Virus record (IMG/VR): IMGVR_UViG_3300038361_000102
Span: 1 to 23,152 of that record
From: a virus
Length of the DNA stretch: 23,152 nt
Direction: 5' to 3' (one strand)
Below the pieces are notes generated by a model, which did not search any database, was not told the DNA's origin, and saw only the letters and a program-made list of their open reading frames with translations. Below are positions 15,654 to 22,816 of the stretch, in pieces (positions within the stretch are counted from its first letter, which is position 1; every line of letters begins with the position of its first letter). A program made the translations under genes and the position numbers.

Positions 15654-16876
15654 CTCGGCGAACTCCTACGTTTTTTTAATCCAAATCTTGAATGAATAAA
15701 ATATCCGGAAGCCTCGCAAATATGGTCAAAGCCGCTTGACTTGTCAGGTTCGCCGTTCTTGTAACTTTGCTGTTCTAAAGATTCAGTAAGCACCGGGCAA
15801 TTATCCGTATTAACAAAATGGTTTCTTTCTCCTTTATTATTGCAAAAACTCATATTCATTGAATTAACACGGTCTTTTACAAATGGATTTTTAGAGCCAA
15901 CTCTGATTATAAAATTGGCTTGCTTCAACAAAAGGATATCGCTTGATCCGGAAGTACTTTTATTTTTGCCGCTGGCATCCGGATAGATGACAATTGAATG
16001 ACCTTTGAACCTTTCTTGAATAACTTTAATCATCGAAAATGTATCATATATTTTCGTCAATTCTGCAACGGCAATTGGAATATTATTACGAATGATATAC
16101 ACAGCACCATTCATATTCATAATATTAAAATCCATTCCGATATGCAAAACATCGCCTTCCTGGATTGTTGCATCTGAATGATTTAACTTCCGGTCAAAAT
16201 GTTTATAGACTGTCCCGGTATTTAGGTTTACAAACAATCCATTCAAATAAGCCTCGACTTGTTCCGGCGTGTACGAATCTTCTAATGTTTTAATATATTC
16301 TTTTGGCAAAAAAGGATTATCATATGTTCTTGCTCTTATCAATTTCCGGTTTGGCTTTGTTTCTTTAACGTAGTATTTGTAGAACCATCTAAATCCCTCC
16401 GGCGTGCCTACAACATCGGTTTTATTGATTTCATTGTTTGGCAAATAACATCTGTTACGTCCTAAAATAGCCCTGTAAATATCATTCATTTTGGTTAATG
16501 ACAAAACATCAACTTCATCAATCAAGGAATAGGCAACTTCATAACCAATTATGCTTGCTGGATCATCCATCGACCGTAAAATAAAAGAACCGTATTTTGT
16601 CTGAAATTCTTTATCCGTTTTGTTTAAAGTATATTGAATGTTGAATTTATTCAGTAGCATTTCAAATTTAGGAAACGCAATATCTCTAATTAACGGATAT
16701 GAAGGCAAATAATAAGCAACCGGATACATCGGATACCTAAGTTTCATTATGATACTTTTCATAATGCCTGCTTCGCTTTTCCCGGCTCCATAGCCAGCGA
16801 CTAATCCAGTATGAGTTGCACCACTTACAATAAAATCATTTTGATATGGAAGTGTTGTTATCTTTAATTTTGACAT
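15650..16876 (-). CDS. terL: Terminase large subunit
   Basis: 408 residues. The ATPase part has a Walker A loop, GYGAGKS (28-34), and a Walker B strand ending YSLIDE (116-121). The C-terminal nuclease part has a first acidic motif GMDFN (247-251), a second with IYPDASG (298-303) and a third GFDHICEASGY (382-392), as in RNase H-fold terminases. The protein packages DNA into the prohead through the portal and cuts concatemers. The length is short but normal for this phage group. Its start overlaps the small-subunit gene by 41 bases, and it ends in ATGA with the membrane micro-gene. Confidence 0.93.
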   Translation of the reverse strand: MSKLKITTLPYQNDFIVSGATHTGLVAGYGAGKSEAGIMKSIIMKLRYPMYPVAYYLPSYPLIRDIAFPKFEMLLNKFNIQYTLNKTDKEFQTKYGSFILRSMDDPASIIGYEVAYSLIDEVDVLSLTKMNDIYRAILGRNRCYLPNNEINKTDVVGTPEGFRWFYKYYVKETKPNRKLIRARTYDNPFLPKEYIKTLEDSYTPEQVEAYLNGLFVNLNTGTVYKHFDRKLNHSDATIQEGDVLHIGMDFNIMNMNGAVYIIRNNIPIAVAELTKIYDTFSMIKVIQERFKGHSIVIYPDASGKNKSTSGSSDILLLKQANFIIRVGSKNPFVKDRVNSMNMSFCNNKGERNHFVNTDNCPVLTESLEQQSYKNGEPDKSSGFDHICEASGYFIHSRFGLKKRRSSPR

Positions 16877-17231
16877 TTTCCAGCTGAATTGATGTAATTG
16901 GTTCTTCTATTGTTGTCCTGACTGTTTGTTGTGGTTTTCCAATCGTATGTTCTAATATTTCTTTTATCTTATTCCAGTCGCCTTTTTTTAATGCTAAATA
17001 GAACTGATTAGCAACTATTCGCATAATTACAGGTTTTTTATTGTCTTCATGTACTTTCTTTAGTTCACTTAGATCGTACCAAGCTATTTCGCCAAAGGCT
17101 GTTTTAATGTCATCTTTTGAAAATCCTTTTTCTTTTAAAATAGTGTAGATTTTCTTATTTCTGCCTTTTTTATTGATGTTTTGCGGGTTGTTGTCAAACC
17201 CTTTTCCTATTATCTTTTCTGGATTAGGCAT
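16836..17231 (-). CDS. Terminase small subunit-like protein
   Basis: 131 residues, mostly helical. The start (MPNPEKIIGKGFDNNPQNINKKGRNK) is basic and looks disordered, the middle has a helical domain, and the end contains the EILEHTIGKPQQTVR motif seen in small terminase and related proteins of Bacteroidota phages. These bind the packaging site and control the large subunit. It directly precedes terL and overlaps it, the standard order. A tandem 11-base repeat precedes its ATG. Confidence 0.65.
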   Translation of the reverse strand: MPNPEKIIGKGFDNNPQNINKKGRNKKIYTILKEKGFSKDDIKTAFGEIAWYDLSELKKVHEDNKKPVIMRIVANQFYLALKKGDWNKIKEILEHTIGKPQQTVRTTIEEPITSIQLENVKIKDNNTSISK

Positions 17232-17252
17232 TTACGTTGATTTTACGTTGTT
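17231..17252. repeat. Two 11-bp direct repeats at the terminase small-subunit start
   Basis: TTTACGTTGAT and TTTACGTTGTT stand next to each other, overlapping the ATG by one base. Together they form a perfect 9-base core repeated at one helical turn. They could be a packaging or regulatory site, or chance in A/T-rich DNA. Confidence 0.35.
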
Positions 17253-17263
17253 TAATTATGTTT

Positions 17264-18328
17264 TTAGTTTATTAAAACACTATCTATATTATAAACTTCT
17301 TTCATTCTGTTTATTATTATTTGGCAGTTTTTTGGTTCTATTTCAATCATATAGCATTTTCGATTTAATTGCTCGCATGCTGCCATTGTTGATCCAGAGC
17401 CACCAAAATAATCTAACACATTTTCACCTTTATTTGTGTAATGTTCAATAAATGTGCTTGGTAAGCTTACTTTTTTTGCTTGTTTATGCCCAAAATCATC
17501 TGTCATAAAAACACCTTTACTGCTTTCAATAAGTGTTGAAAAACCATCCTTTAGGTTATTAAATTTATTTTTGCCGTTTAAAAATTCTGCAACATAATCA
17601 CACCTCGACATAGGTGATTTATTTGAAATTAGATGTGCATTCCTAAAATCTACTGTGTATAATCTTGAAAAAACGTCTATATGTTTTATTGTGAAGTTTA
17701 TTAGATTTTTTTCGCTATTCATGTAAAATATATGTCCATTACATATATCAAAGTCAAAGTCAAAGTCAAAGTCAAATGGTGGGTCTGTAAACACCATGTC
17801 TGCCTTTTGCCCATCTAAAAGCTTTTTGCAATCTACTTGGTTAGTTGCATCACCACAAATCAAATGATGATTTCCTATTTTAAATAAATCGCCTATTTTG
17901 ATATTTGTTTCAATCTCTTCAGGAATACTATAATCATCCTCCTCTTTTACTTTAACACTTTCAAACTCCGATAAATCAACTCCCCACTCTTCCAATTTAT
18001 CACTTTCCCAACCATCCAATAAATCAAAATCCCATTCACCGAAACTAACATTATCGGCTATAATAAAACGTTGTATTTCGTCTTTACTTAGCTTTGTGGC
18101 TGCTTTAGTCCATTTAACTGGTATTTCTTTATATCCTAATTCTTTAAGACAAATTAATCGTTTGTTCCCACCTAAAACATACATTGTTTTGGGGTCGTAA
18201 ACCAGTGGGCGAAGTTCGAGCATCTTTGGAAATTCTTTGATGCTATTTTGTAACTTCGCCAGATCATTGAATTTTTGCGGGTTGTTCGGATTCAATAATA
18301 AATTTTTCCCTGTTTTTTCTAAAACCAT
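17264..18328 (-). CDS. ParB-domain / DNA methyltransferase fusion
   Basis: 354 residues. Residues 1-120 form a ParB/Srx-like N-terminal domain, with the GGNKRL motif at 53-58. Residues about 140-354 are a beta-class N4/N6-type methyltransferase: motif IV TDPPF (181-185), a helix region, then HKQAKKVSLP (281-290) and motif I VLDYFGGSGST (304-314) followed by the acidic MIEIEP. Such fusions are common in phages and probably methylate phage DNA, giving protection from restriction. No restriction enzyme is visible, so it is an orphan. It is the first gene of the late operon. Directly after DPPF is a (DF)4 insertion encoded by a 6-base microsatellite. Confidence 0.85.
   Translation of the reverse strand: MVLEKTGKNLLLNPNNPQKFNDLAKLQNSIKEFPKMLELRPLVYDPKTMYVLGGNKRLICLKELGYKEIPVKWTKAATKLSKDEIQRFIIADNVSFGEWDFDLLDGWESDKLEEWGVDLSEFESVKVKEEDDYSIPEEIETNIKIGDLFKIGNHHLICGDATNQVDCKKLLDGQKADMVFTDPPFDFDFDFDFDICNGHIFYMNSEKNLINFTIKHIDVFSRLYTVDFRNAHLISNKSPMSRCDYVAEFLNGKNKFNNLKDGFSTLIESSKGVFMTDDFGHKQAKKVSLPSTFIEHYTNKGENVLDYFGGSGSTMAACEQLNRKCYMIEIEPKNCQIIINRMKEVYNIDSVLIN
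17748..17776 (-). repeat. 6-bp microsatellite inside the methyltransferase motif IV region
   Basis: Four complete TCAAAG units and a partial fifth on the plus strand; on the coding strand these encode the repeated Asp-Phe dipeptides right after the catalytic DPPF. Unit length keeps the frame, so slippage would only lengthen or shorten the loop. Confidence 0.85.
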
Positions 18329-18399
18329 TTTACAAACTTAAAGTATTAAATTCAATAAAGCCAACGACCGCATAATAAACAAATAAATAATAACATATG

Positions 18400-18407
18400 C
18401 AAATTTA
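18400..18407 (-). promoter_or_regulatory. Possible late-operon -7 box
   Basis: On the minus strand TAAATTTG matches TAnnTTTG, 71 bases before the methyltransferase ATG. A proper upstream TTG box at about 20 bases is not seen, so this is weak. Confidence 0.25.
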
Positions 18408-18457
18408 TTTTTGCGGTTTTTTTAGCTATAAACCTTATAATCGCTGTGGCATTGAGT

Positions 18458-18829
18458 TTATAACCTTTTGAGCAATTTTATAACCTTTTTCAAAACGTAG
18501 GTTATAAGGTTAATACGGCCGCTGTGGTGGCGGGTTTCCGACGATTTTAGTCGATTTCTTAACTATCTGATTATCAAGTAGTTTAAACCTTTTACTATAA
18601 ATTAGTTAAATTACATATAATATGTAAAAAAAGAAGTACATATATTTTTTCCCTATATAGCAAGGTAGGGGTTTAAGGTTACAAGGTTAATACGGCCGCT
18701 GTGGTGGCGGGTTTCCGATGATATGTTAAAAAAGGAGAAGGTTACAAGGTTAATACGGCCGCTGTGGTAGCGGGTTTCCGACGATTGAAAACTGTTAATT
18801 TTGTAACCTTTTTCAAGAGAAGGTTATAA
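18458..18829. repeat. Iteron-like array: seven copies of AGGTTAYAA
   Basis: The 9-base motif AGGTTAYAA or its complement TTRTAACCT occurs at 18458-18466 (minus), 18478-18486 (minus), 18499-18507 (plus), 18676-18684 (plus), 18739-18747 (plus), 18801-18809 (minus) and 18821-18829 (plus). Two neighbouring pairs are inverted and set 20-21 bases apart, about two helical turns: 18478/18499 (a 9-base stem) and 18801/18821. Three copies form the start of the 47-base repeats. This density in a gene-free region suggests a protein-binding array, such as an origin or operator cluster. Confidence 0.7.
18499..18785 (+). repeat. Three 47-bp GC-rich direct repeats with internal hairpin
   Basis: Copies at 18499-18545, 18676-18722 and 18739-18785 differ at only three positions. 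They begin with AGGTTAYAAGGTTAATACGG and continue with a GC-rich part ending GGGTTTCCGAYGAT, in otherwise AT-rich DNA. Inside is the hairpin CCGCT-GTGGT-AGCGG in copy 3; copies 1 and 2 have G in place of A, leaving a G/T pair that would be G-U in RNA. Spacers are 130 and 16 bases, so this is not a CRISPR array. Likely a protein or ssDNA-structure site. Confidence 0.85.
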
Positions 18830-18908
18830 TTAGAATGATTCTAAATAAGGAATTGCCTTTAATTAGAATGATTCTAAATAGCAAAGTGCTTATTTAGACT
18901 GATTCTAA
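18830..18908. promoter_or_regulatory. Three 15-bp palindromic operators (7-1-7 type)
   Basis: Copies at 18830-18844 and 18863-18877 are the perfect palindrome TTAGAAT-G-ATTCTAA; the third, 18894-18908 (TTAGACT-G-ATTCTAA), has one mismatch. Spacings are 33 and 31 bases, about three helical turns. They lie just upstream of the promoter-like boxes for the rightward genes. The 7-1-7 layout and TTAGAA-N3-TTCTAA core are like sites of Fur-superfamily regulators (Fur, PerR, Irr), but a phage repressor could use the same geometry. Confidence 0.75.
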
Positions 18909-18932
18909 ATAATATTTAACATAATAAAAAAT

Positions 18933-18952
18933 TATTTTTGTAACTATTTTTG
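18933..18952 (+). promoter_or_regulatory. Two overlapping promoter-like -7 boxes for rightward genes
   Basis: TATTTTTG occurs at 18933-18940 and 18945-18952, each fitting TAnnTTTG, 59 and 47 bases before ATG 19000. I see no good upstream TTG element at the right distance, so a bound activator, or relief of repression at the three palindromes just before, might decide activity. Confidence 0.4.
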
Positions 18953-18999
18953 AATTTTTCAGTAAATAAGTATGTAATGTTTAATTTAAAAATTGAAAT

Positions 19000-19251
19000 A
19001 TGGAAACTTCAAAGGAAAAAAGTAGCTTCGAAAAGCGAAAATTAAAAAAGAAAATGGAAAATATGCTGATTGGATTAGCAATTATTTTTGTAACAACATC
19101 AGTAATTTTTACAGCACATGAATTATATTTTTATTCATTTGTTTGCCTAATTGCTTGCGCAATGATGATTGTAATTTTTGCATTATATCAATGGATTGAT
19201 GATGCAACTGATTATCCGGATGGGATTGATTATTATGATAATAAAAAATAA
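19000..19251 (+). CDS. Small two-helix membrane protein
   Basis: 83 residues. A basic, lysine-rich N-terminus (residues 1-20) precedes two hydrophobic helices at about 22-39 and 45-64, then an acidic tail (DDATDYPDGIDYYDNKK). It is the first gene of the rightward operon and therefore probably made early. No family recognised. Early phage membrane proteins often block superinfection or alter host signalling, but nothing here shows that directly. Confidence 0.65.
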   Translation: METSKEKSSFEKRKLKKKMENMLIGLAIIFVTTSVIFTAHELYFYSFVCLIACAMMIVIFALYQWIDDATDYPDGIDYYDNKK

Positions 19252-19264
19252 AAACGTTATTAAA

Positions 19265-19591
19265 ATGCAATACAAAGCACATAAATTAGCGAGATACCAC
19301 AAGTTTACTAAAATTGAACTTTATGAAATGCTTGTGGAGGCATTGGATACATTCCAAGACGATTATTGGAAGAAACAAAATAAAGTGAACCGAATATTTG
19401 ATAATGGTTATTACTTTAACCAATGCAGAAAATGGATTGATTACCAAAAAGGCGTAAATGATAACGAAGGATGTTCTGAAATAGTAGTAGTTAGAGTTCT
19501 GCAATGTTTTGGTAAATTTTCTAAAACGCAATTACCTGAGAAAGTAAAACCTGATATTGAAATACAAGTTTCTGAAAAACCACAGCTGTAG
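19265..19591 (+). CDS. Unknown early protein
   Basis: 108 residues from ATG 19265; the frame continues upstream to 19178, but that part runs inside the preceding gene, so I chose the ATG after it. The product is helical at the start (YHKFTKIELYEMLVEALDTFQDDYW), has a central FDNGYYFNQCRKWIDYQKG section, and a Pro/Glu/Lys-rich C-terminus. It lies in the early/replication block, directly before a strong hairpin. No family recognised. Confidence 0.6.
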   Translation: MQYKAHKLARYHKFTKIELYEMLVEALDTFQDDYWKKQNKVNRIFDNGYYFNQCRKWIDYQKGVNDNEGCSEIVVVRVLQCFGKFSKTQLPEKVKPDIEIQVSEKPQL

Positions 19592-19605
19592 GATAGTAAA
19601 TGAAT

Positions 19606-19679
19606 AAGCGAGCCCCAAAAATTAAGCATTACACCTTTTCAGATATTCTATATTTGGATCTTGGGGTTTCGCTTTTTTT
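19606..19679 (+). terminator. Large hairpin with T run (terminator or attenuator)
   Basis: AAGCGAGCCCCAA (19606-19618) pairs with TTGGGGTTTCGCTT (19661-19674) with one bulged T and one G-U pair, followed by seven T residues. The loop is about 42 bases. A stem of 13 pairs ending in a T run is what a terminator or attenuator looks like; the position after the unknown early gene and before the SSB-like gene suggests it moderates expression of the replication genes. Confidence 0.6.
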
Positions 19680-19713
19680 GTGGTTTAAAATTATAAATAA
19701 ATAAATTAAAATT

Positions 19714-20103
19714 ATGAATTTAACATTAAGTATAAATGCAACAGCATTTAAACACATTTTTACAAAAGTAAAAAACAAGAAAGGCGATATGATTGATGCA
19801 ATTGTAATTCCTTTAGATCCTAATTATTTGCAGAAAACCAAGAAGGGGAATCTGTATATGAATTTCTGGGTAAATGCAATGAAAGAGCCTTTTAAAAATG
19901 ATGATGGGAAAGTCTCTGCAACTCATTCAATAAAGCAAAAATTTTCAAAAGAGATTGCTGAAGGAATGACAAAAGAGGAGAAAAAGGAGCAGCCATATTT
20001 TGGCAATGCAAATATTTTTGGTGGTGGTGATAGTGAGCCAGAGCCGAATACAGCTGAAATTGAAATTTCGAATGAAGAAGGTAGTGATGATTTGCCGTTT
20101 TAA
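19714..20103 (+). CDS. SSB-like protein with acidic DDLPF tip
   Basis: 129 residues. The N-terminal part (about 1-60) is compact with strands such as LTLSINATAFKHIF and GNLYMNFWVNAM, the rest is flexible. From about residue 95 it becomes Gly-rich and then acidic, ending in EEGSDDLPF. An acidic tail finishing in (D/E)D(L/I)PF is the hallmark of bacterial and phage single-stranded DNA-binding proteins, where it docks replication and repair partners. The gene precedes the primase-helicase. I do not recognise a classic OB-fold SSB sequence, so it may be a diverged or unrelated ssDNA-binding protein. Confidence 0.65.
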   Translation: MNLTLSINATAFKHIFTKVKNKKGDMIDAIVIPLDPNYLQKTKKGNLYMNFWVNAMKEPFKNDDGKVSATHSIKQKFSKEIAEGMTKEEKKEQPYFGNANIFGGGDSEPEPNTAEIEISNEEGSDDLPF

Positions 20104-20133
20104 TTAATCCAACAATTTTCGCGAATAAGCAAT

Positions 20134-22524
20134 ATGATAACAATTTTCAGAAACATTTTTGATTTAACAAATCCTTATTATGTTGCAATTGATGACATTC
20201 TTAATCGAATAAAAGATGGCAATTCAAAAGCAGTTATTCAAAAAATCAGGGATGAAAAAGACAAAGACAAGCGGAATAAAATCAAAACCAGTTTACCCTC
20301 AATTTTGTTTTCCGGCAAATTCTCCGAACGTGAAGACTTTGCTTTGATAGACCACAGCGGGTTCATTGTTATCGATATTGATGATTTGCAAATTAATGAT
20401 ATTGATGATATAAAATCCGTTGTGTTTTGTGAGCCGGCTGTTTATTCCGGCTTTGTTTCGCCCAGCGGCAATGGATTGAAAATTGTTGTAAAAATTCCGC
20501 CCATTAAAGAAAAGCATATTTTGTTTTTTCTGGCTATTGAAGAGCATTTTAATAAGTTACTTGCTGATTTCACTTCTACAAAAAAGAATGAAAAGAAATA
20601 CAAAGGTAAAATTTCAAAAGTAGATGAAAAGCAGGGTAAATATTTGAAAGTTCATATTGACAAGTCAGGGAAAAATTTGAGCAGGGTTTGTTATGAAAGT
20701 TTCGACCAAGATATTTATATTAATGCAGATGCTGAAACTTGGCAAAATGAGTATGATGCTAAAGACAAACAAAAGAAAAATGAATTTGATGGCAATGTTG
20801 TTGCTGATGAAGGTGAAATTTATAAAGGCTTACTAAAATGGCTCAATAAATCTGAACATTATTCTGAAGGCAACCGGAATAATTATCTGTATAAATTAAT
20901 TTCGGCATGTTGCCGGTTTGGAATAAGCAAAGAAAATACTAACAATTATATAACAATTGATTTCAATGATTTACCGGCGAAAGAATTGAATACAATTTTG
21001 GATTCTGCATATAAAGGAAATCCATTTGGAGTTGAAACATATAAAAAAGGTAATGGATCTGTAATCCCGGAATCTGATCATAAAAAATTACAGCAAAATA
21101 TATCTGCATTCTGGACAGTTAGCGAAAAGGGCAAAGTAACAATCGATTCAAAAGCATTCATGAAATTCATTTATGCAAATGGGTTTTCAATATATGAGCC
21201 GCTAAGTTCTTTTGATGATTGGTATTTTATCCGGATTGAAAACATGGTTGTAAAAAAAGTAGGTGTAAGGACAATTAAGCATTTTGTTCTTAATTATGTT
21301 TCAAAAAATGCTCCGGGTCCGGTTTATGACGAACTGCAAAATAACCTGATATATTTTGGGAAACCGTATCTGAGTACATTGCCAAATACAAAAATAAATC
21401 AGGTTCAAGATACAGCCGACAATGTTTATGTTTTTTTCAATGGATTCTATTATGAGATAACCAAAGACGAAGTGAAAAAAATGGATTATATTGATTTGAA
21501 AGGTCAGCACATTTGGGAAAAGCAGATATGTAGCGAAACCATCGACAAAATAGAACCTTACAAAGATTTAGATTTTTTCCATTTCATTCAAAATGCTTTG
21601 GGAAATGATGGTGAAAAAATAAGGAGCTTCTGCACTTCTATCGGCTACACATTACATACATATAAAAAGATGTCATTAACCAAAGTACCTTACTTTTGCG
21701 ATATGGCTGCTGGCGAGTTGGATGGGATGCAGGAAGGCGGGACCGGCAAATCAATGGCAATGAAAATTGTCAAGTATGCAAGAAATGTAATTGTTGTTGA
21801 TGGAAAAGATTATAATCCGAAAACTACATTTAAATTTCAGCGAGTGAAAGAAGATACTCAAATTGTAATTCTTGATGACTTTGAAGAAGATTTGCGGGAT
21901 TTATTCGTTAAAATTACTGATGGATTTACAGTTGAAGCAAAGAACAAAAATCAGATATTTATTCCTTTCGCTGAATCGCCAAAGTTCATGATTAATTCGA
22001 ATAAAATTCCGAAAGGGTTTTCAGATAGCTATTTGCGGAGGGTAAACATAGTTGAATTTACAAATCATTATAATGCTAATAAATTGCCTTATGATGAGTT
22101 CAAGAGGGTATTTTTTACCGATTTCAAGCAATCCGATTGGAACAAATTCTACTCATTTTTATTCGACTGCATTCAATTATACTTGTCTGATGGCTTAATA
22201 AGCAGTGAAGGCGGCAACCTCGATAAGAAACGATTAATTAAAAGCACCAGCAAACCTTTTGCAGATTTTTGGTTGGATCATAACTGGCGAAATATGGATG
22301 ATTTTCATAAATCCCGAGAAATAGTATCTGAATTTAATGCGGTAAATGAAGGTGATAAAGATTTAACTGACCAAAATTTTTTGAAACGATGCCGGAACTT
22401 ATGTAAGATTTACGGATGGGAATATCATTCTTACGGAGTTGGAAAAAATCGCTCTATTCGATTTGCAGGATTTAATTTTGATTTGCATTTAGAAAATAAG
22501 AGTGAGATTGAATTGAATTTTTGA
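20134..22524 (+). CDS. Primase-helicase (BT4734-like N-terminus plus SF3 helicase)
   Basis: 796 residues, the main replication enzyme. Residues about 60-200 resemble the BT4734-like/VirE-N primase-type domain: FIVIDIDDL (77-85) with acidic residues at the active site, then SPSGNGLKIVVK (109-120) and a later NLSRVCYESFDQDIYIN. A linker/primase C-terminal-type part follows (about 225-320). Residues about 480-690 are a superfamily 3 helicase: Walker A GGTGKS (535-540), Walker B IVILDDFEED (577-586), sensor PKFMINSN (616-623) and a double Arg (635-636). It likely opens the origin and makes primers. It starts 30 bases after the SSB-like gene. Confidence 0.85.
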   Translation: MITIFRNIFDLTNPYYVAIDDILNRIKDGNSKAVIQKIRDEKDKDKRNKIKTSLPSILFSGKFSEREDFALIDHSGFIVIDIDDLQINDIDDIKSVVFCEPAVYSGFVSPSGNGLKIVVKIPPIKEKHILFFLAIEEHFNKLLADFTSTKKNEKKYKGKISKVDEKQGKYLKVHIDKSGKNLSRVCYESFDQDIYINADAETWQNEYDAKDKQKKNEFDGNVVADEGEIYKGLLKWLNKSEHYSEGNRNNYLYKLISACCRFGISKENTNNYITIDFNDLPAKELNTILDSAYKGNPFGVETYKKGNGSVIPESDHKKLQQNISAFWTVSEKGKVTIDSKAFMKFIYANGFSIYEPLSSFDDWYFIRIENMVVKKVGVRTIKHFVLNYVSKNAPGPVYDELQNNLIYFGKPYLSTLPNTKINQVQDTADNVYVFFNGFYYEITKDEVKKMDYIDLKGQHIWEKQICSETIDKIEPYKDLDFFHFIQNALGNDGEKIRSFCTSIGYTLHTYKKMSLTKVPYFCDMAAGELDGMQEGGTGKSMAMKIVKYARNVIVVDGKDYNPKTTFKFQRVKEDTQIVILDDFEEDLRDLFVKITDGFTVEAKNKNQIFIPFAESPKFMINSNKIPKGFSDSYLRRVNIVEFTNHYNANKLPYDEFKRVFFTDFKQSDWNKFYSFLFDCIQLYLSDGLISSEGGNLDKKRLIKSTSKPFADFWLDHNWRNMDDFHKSREIVSEFNAVNEGDKDLTDQNFLKRCRNLCKIYGWEYHSYGVGKNRSIRFAGFNFDLHLENKSEIELNF

Positions 22525-22553
22525 TATTTTAACGGATTATTAAACGATAAATT

Positions 22554-22745
22554 ATGAGTAAAGAAAAAATTATAAAAGCATTAGAGAAATTAAAGGAAGA
22601 TGCAAACGAATTCAGTAATTTTGCTTTAATGAATGAAGGTTATAGAATTGCTATAATGGATGCGATAGACTTAGTTGAAAAATTAACTATGCCCGGTGGT
22701 GTTAGATGTCTGTATTTTTTATTTTTTTTAGGGGGAGGGCTTTAA
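22554..22745 (+). CDS. Small unknown protein with unusual C-terminus
   Basis: 63 residues. The first 48 form charged helices (SKEKIIKALEKLKEDANEF, IMDAIDLVEKL) typical of small phage early proteins. The last 15 (MPGGVRCLYFLFFLGGGL) change abruptly to Gly, Phe and Leu encoded by runs of T and G, as if the original end was lost or replaced. The gene follows the primase-helicase by 29 bases. Function unknown. Confidence 0.5.
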   Translation: MSKEKIIKALEKLKEDANEFSNFALMNEGYRIAIMDAIDLVEKLTMPGGVRCLYFLFFLGGGL

Positions 22746-22761
22746 AATAATTCTCCTTTTA

Positions 22762-22793
22762 TTTGCATATATCATATATACTATGTATATTTG
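22762..22793 (+). promoter_or_regulatory. Bacteroidota-type promoter for the two-gene unit
   Basis: TTTG (22762-22765), exactly 20 bases, then TATATTTG (22786-22793): a full match to the Bacteroidota consensus TTTG-N19-21-TAnnTTTG, the best in this window. Transcription would begin close to 22800, about 17 bases before ATG 22817, which suggests these genes are read separately from the replication operon. Confidence 0.8.
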
Positions 22794-22816
22794 TAGTGTA
22801 ATTAAAAACAAAGATT

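Larger units (their letters stand above)
18329..18999. promoter_or_regulatory. Control region between late and early genes (no gene)
   Basis: 671 bases with no convincing gene. It contains seven AGGTTAYAA motifs, three 47-base repeats, three palindromes and promoter-like boxes, each given as a separate feature. Its left part (about 18330-18457) also has a possible hairpin, GCAAA-N6-TTTGC, followed by a T run (18400-18424). Located between the leftward and rightward operons, it is the expected place for an origin and switch. Confidence 0.75.

Noticed and set aside
18499-18785. Three direct repeats as a possible CRISPR array
   Set aside because: The spacers are 130 and 16 bases, unequal and unlike CRISPR spacing; there are no cas genes in the window.
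18931-19094. A 14-base sequence (attatttttgtaac) repeated at 18931 and 19081
   Set aside because: The second copy is within a coding region and both are simple AT-rich words; probably chance.
19178-19264. Extended N-terminus of the early protein at 19265
   Set aside because: These codons lie inside the preceding membrane-protein gene in another frame; the ATG at 19265 comes after its stop.
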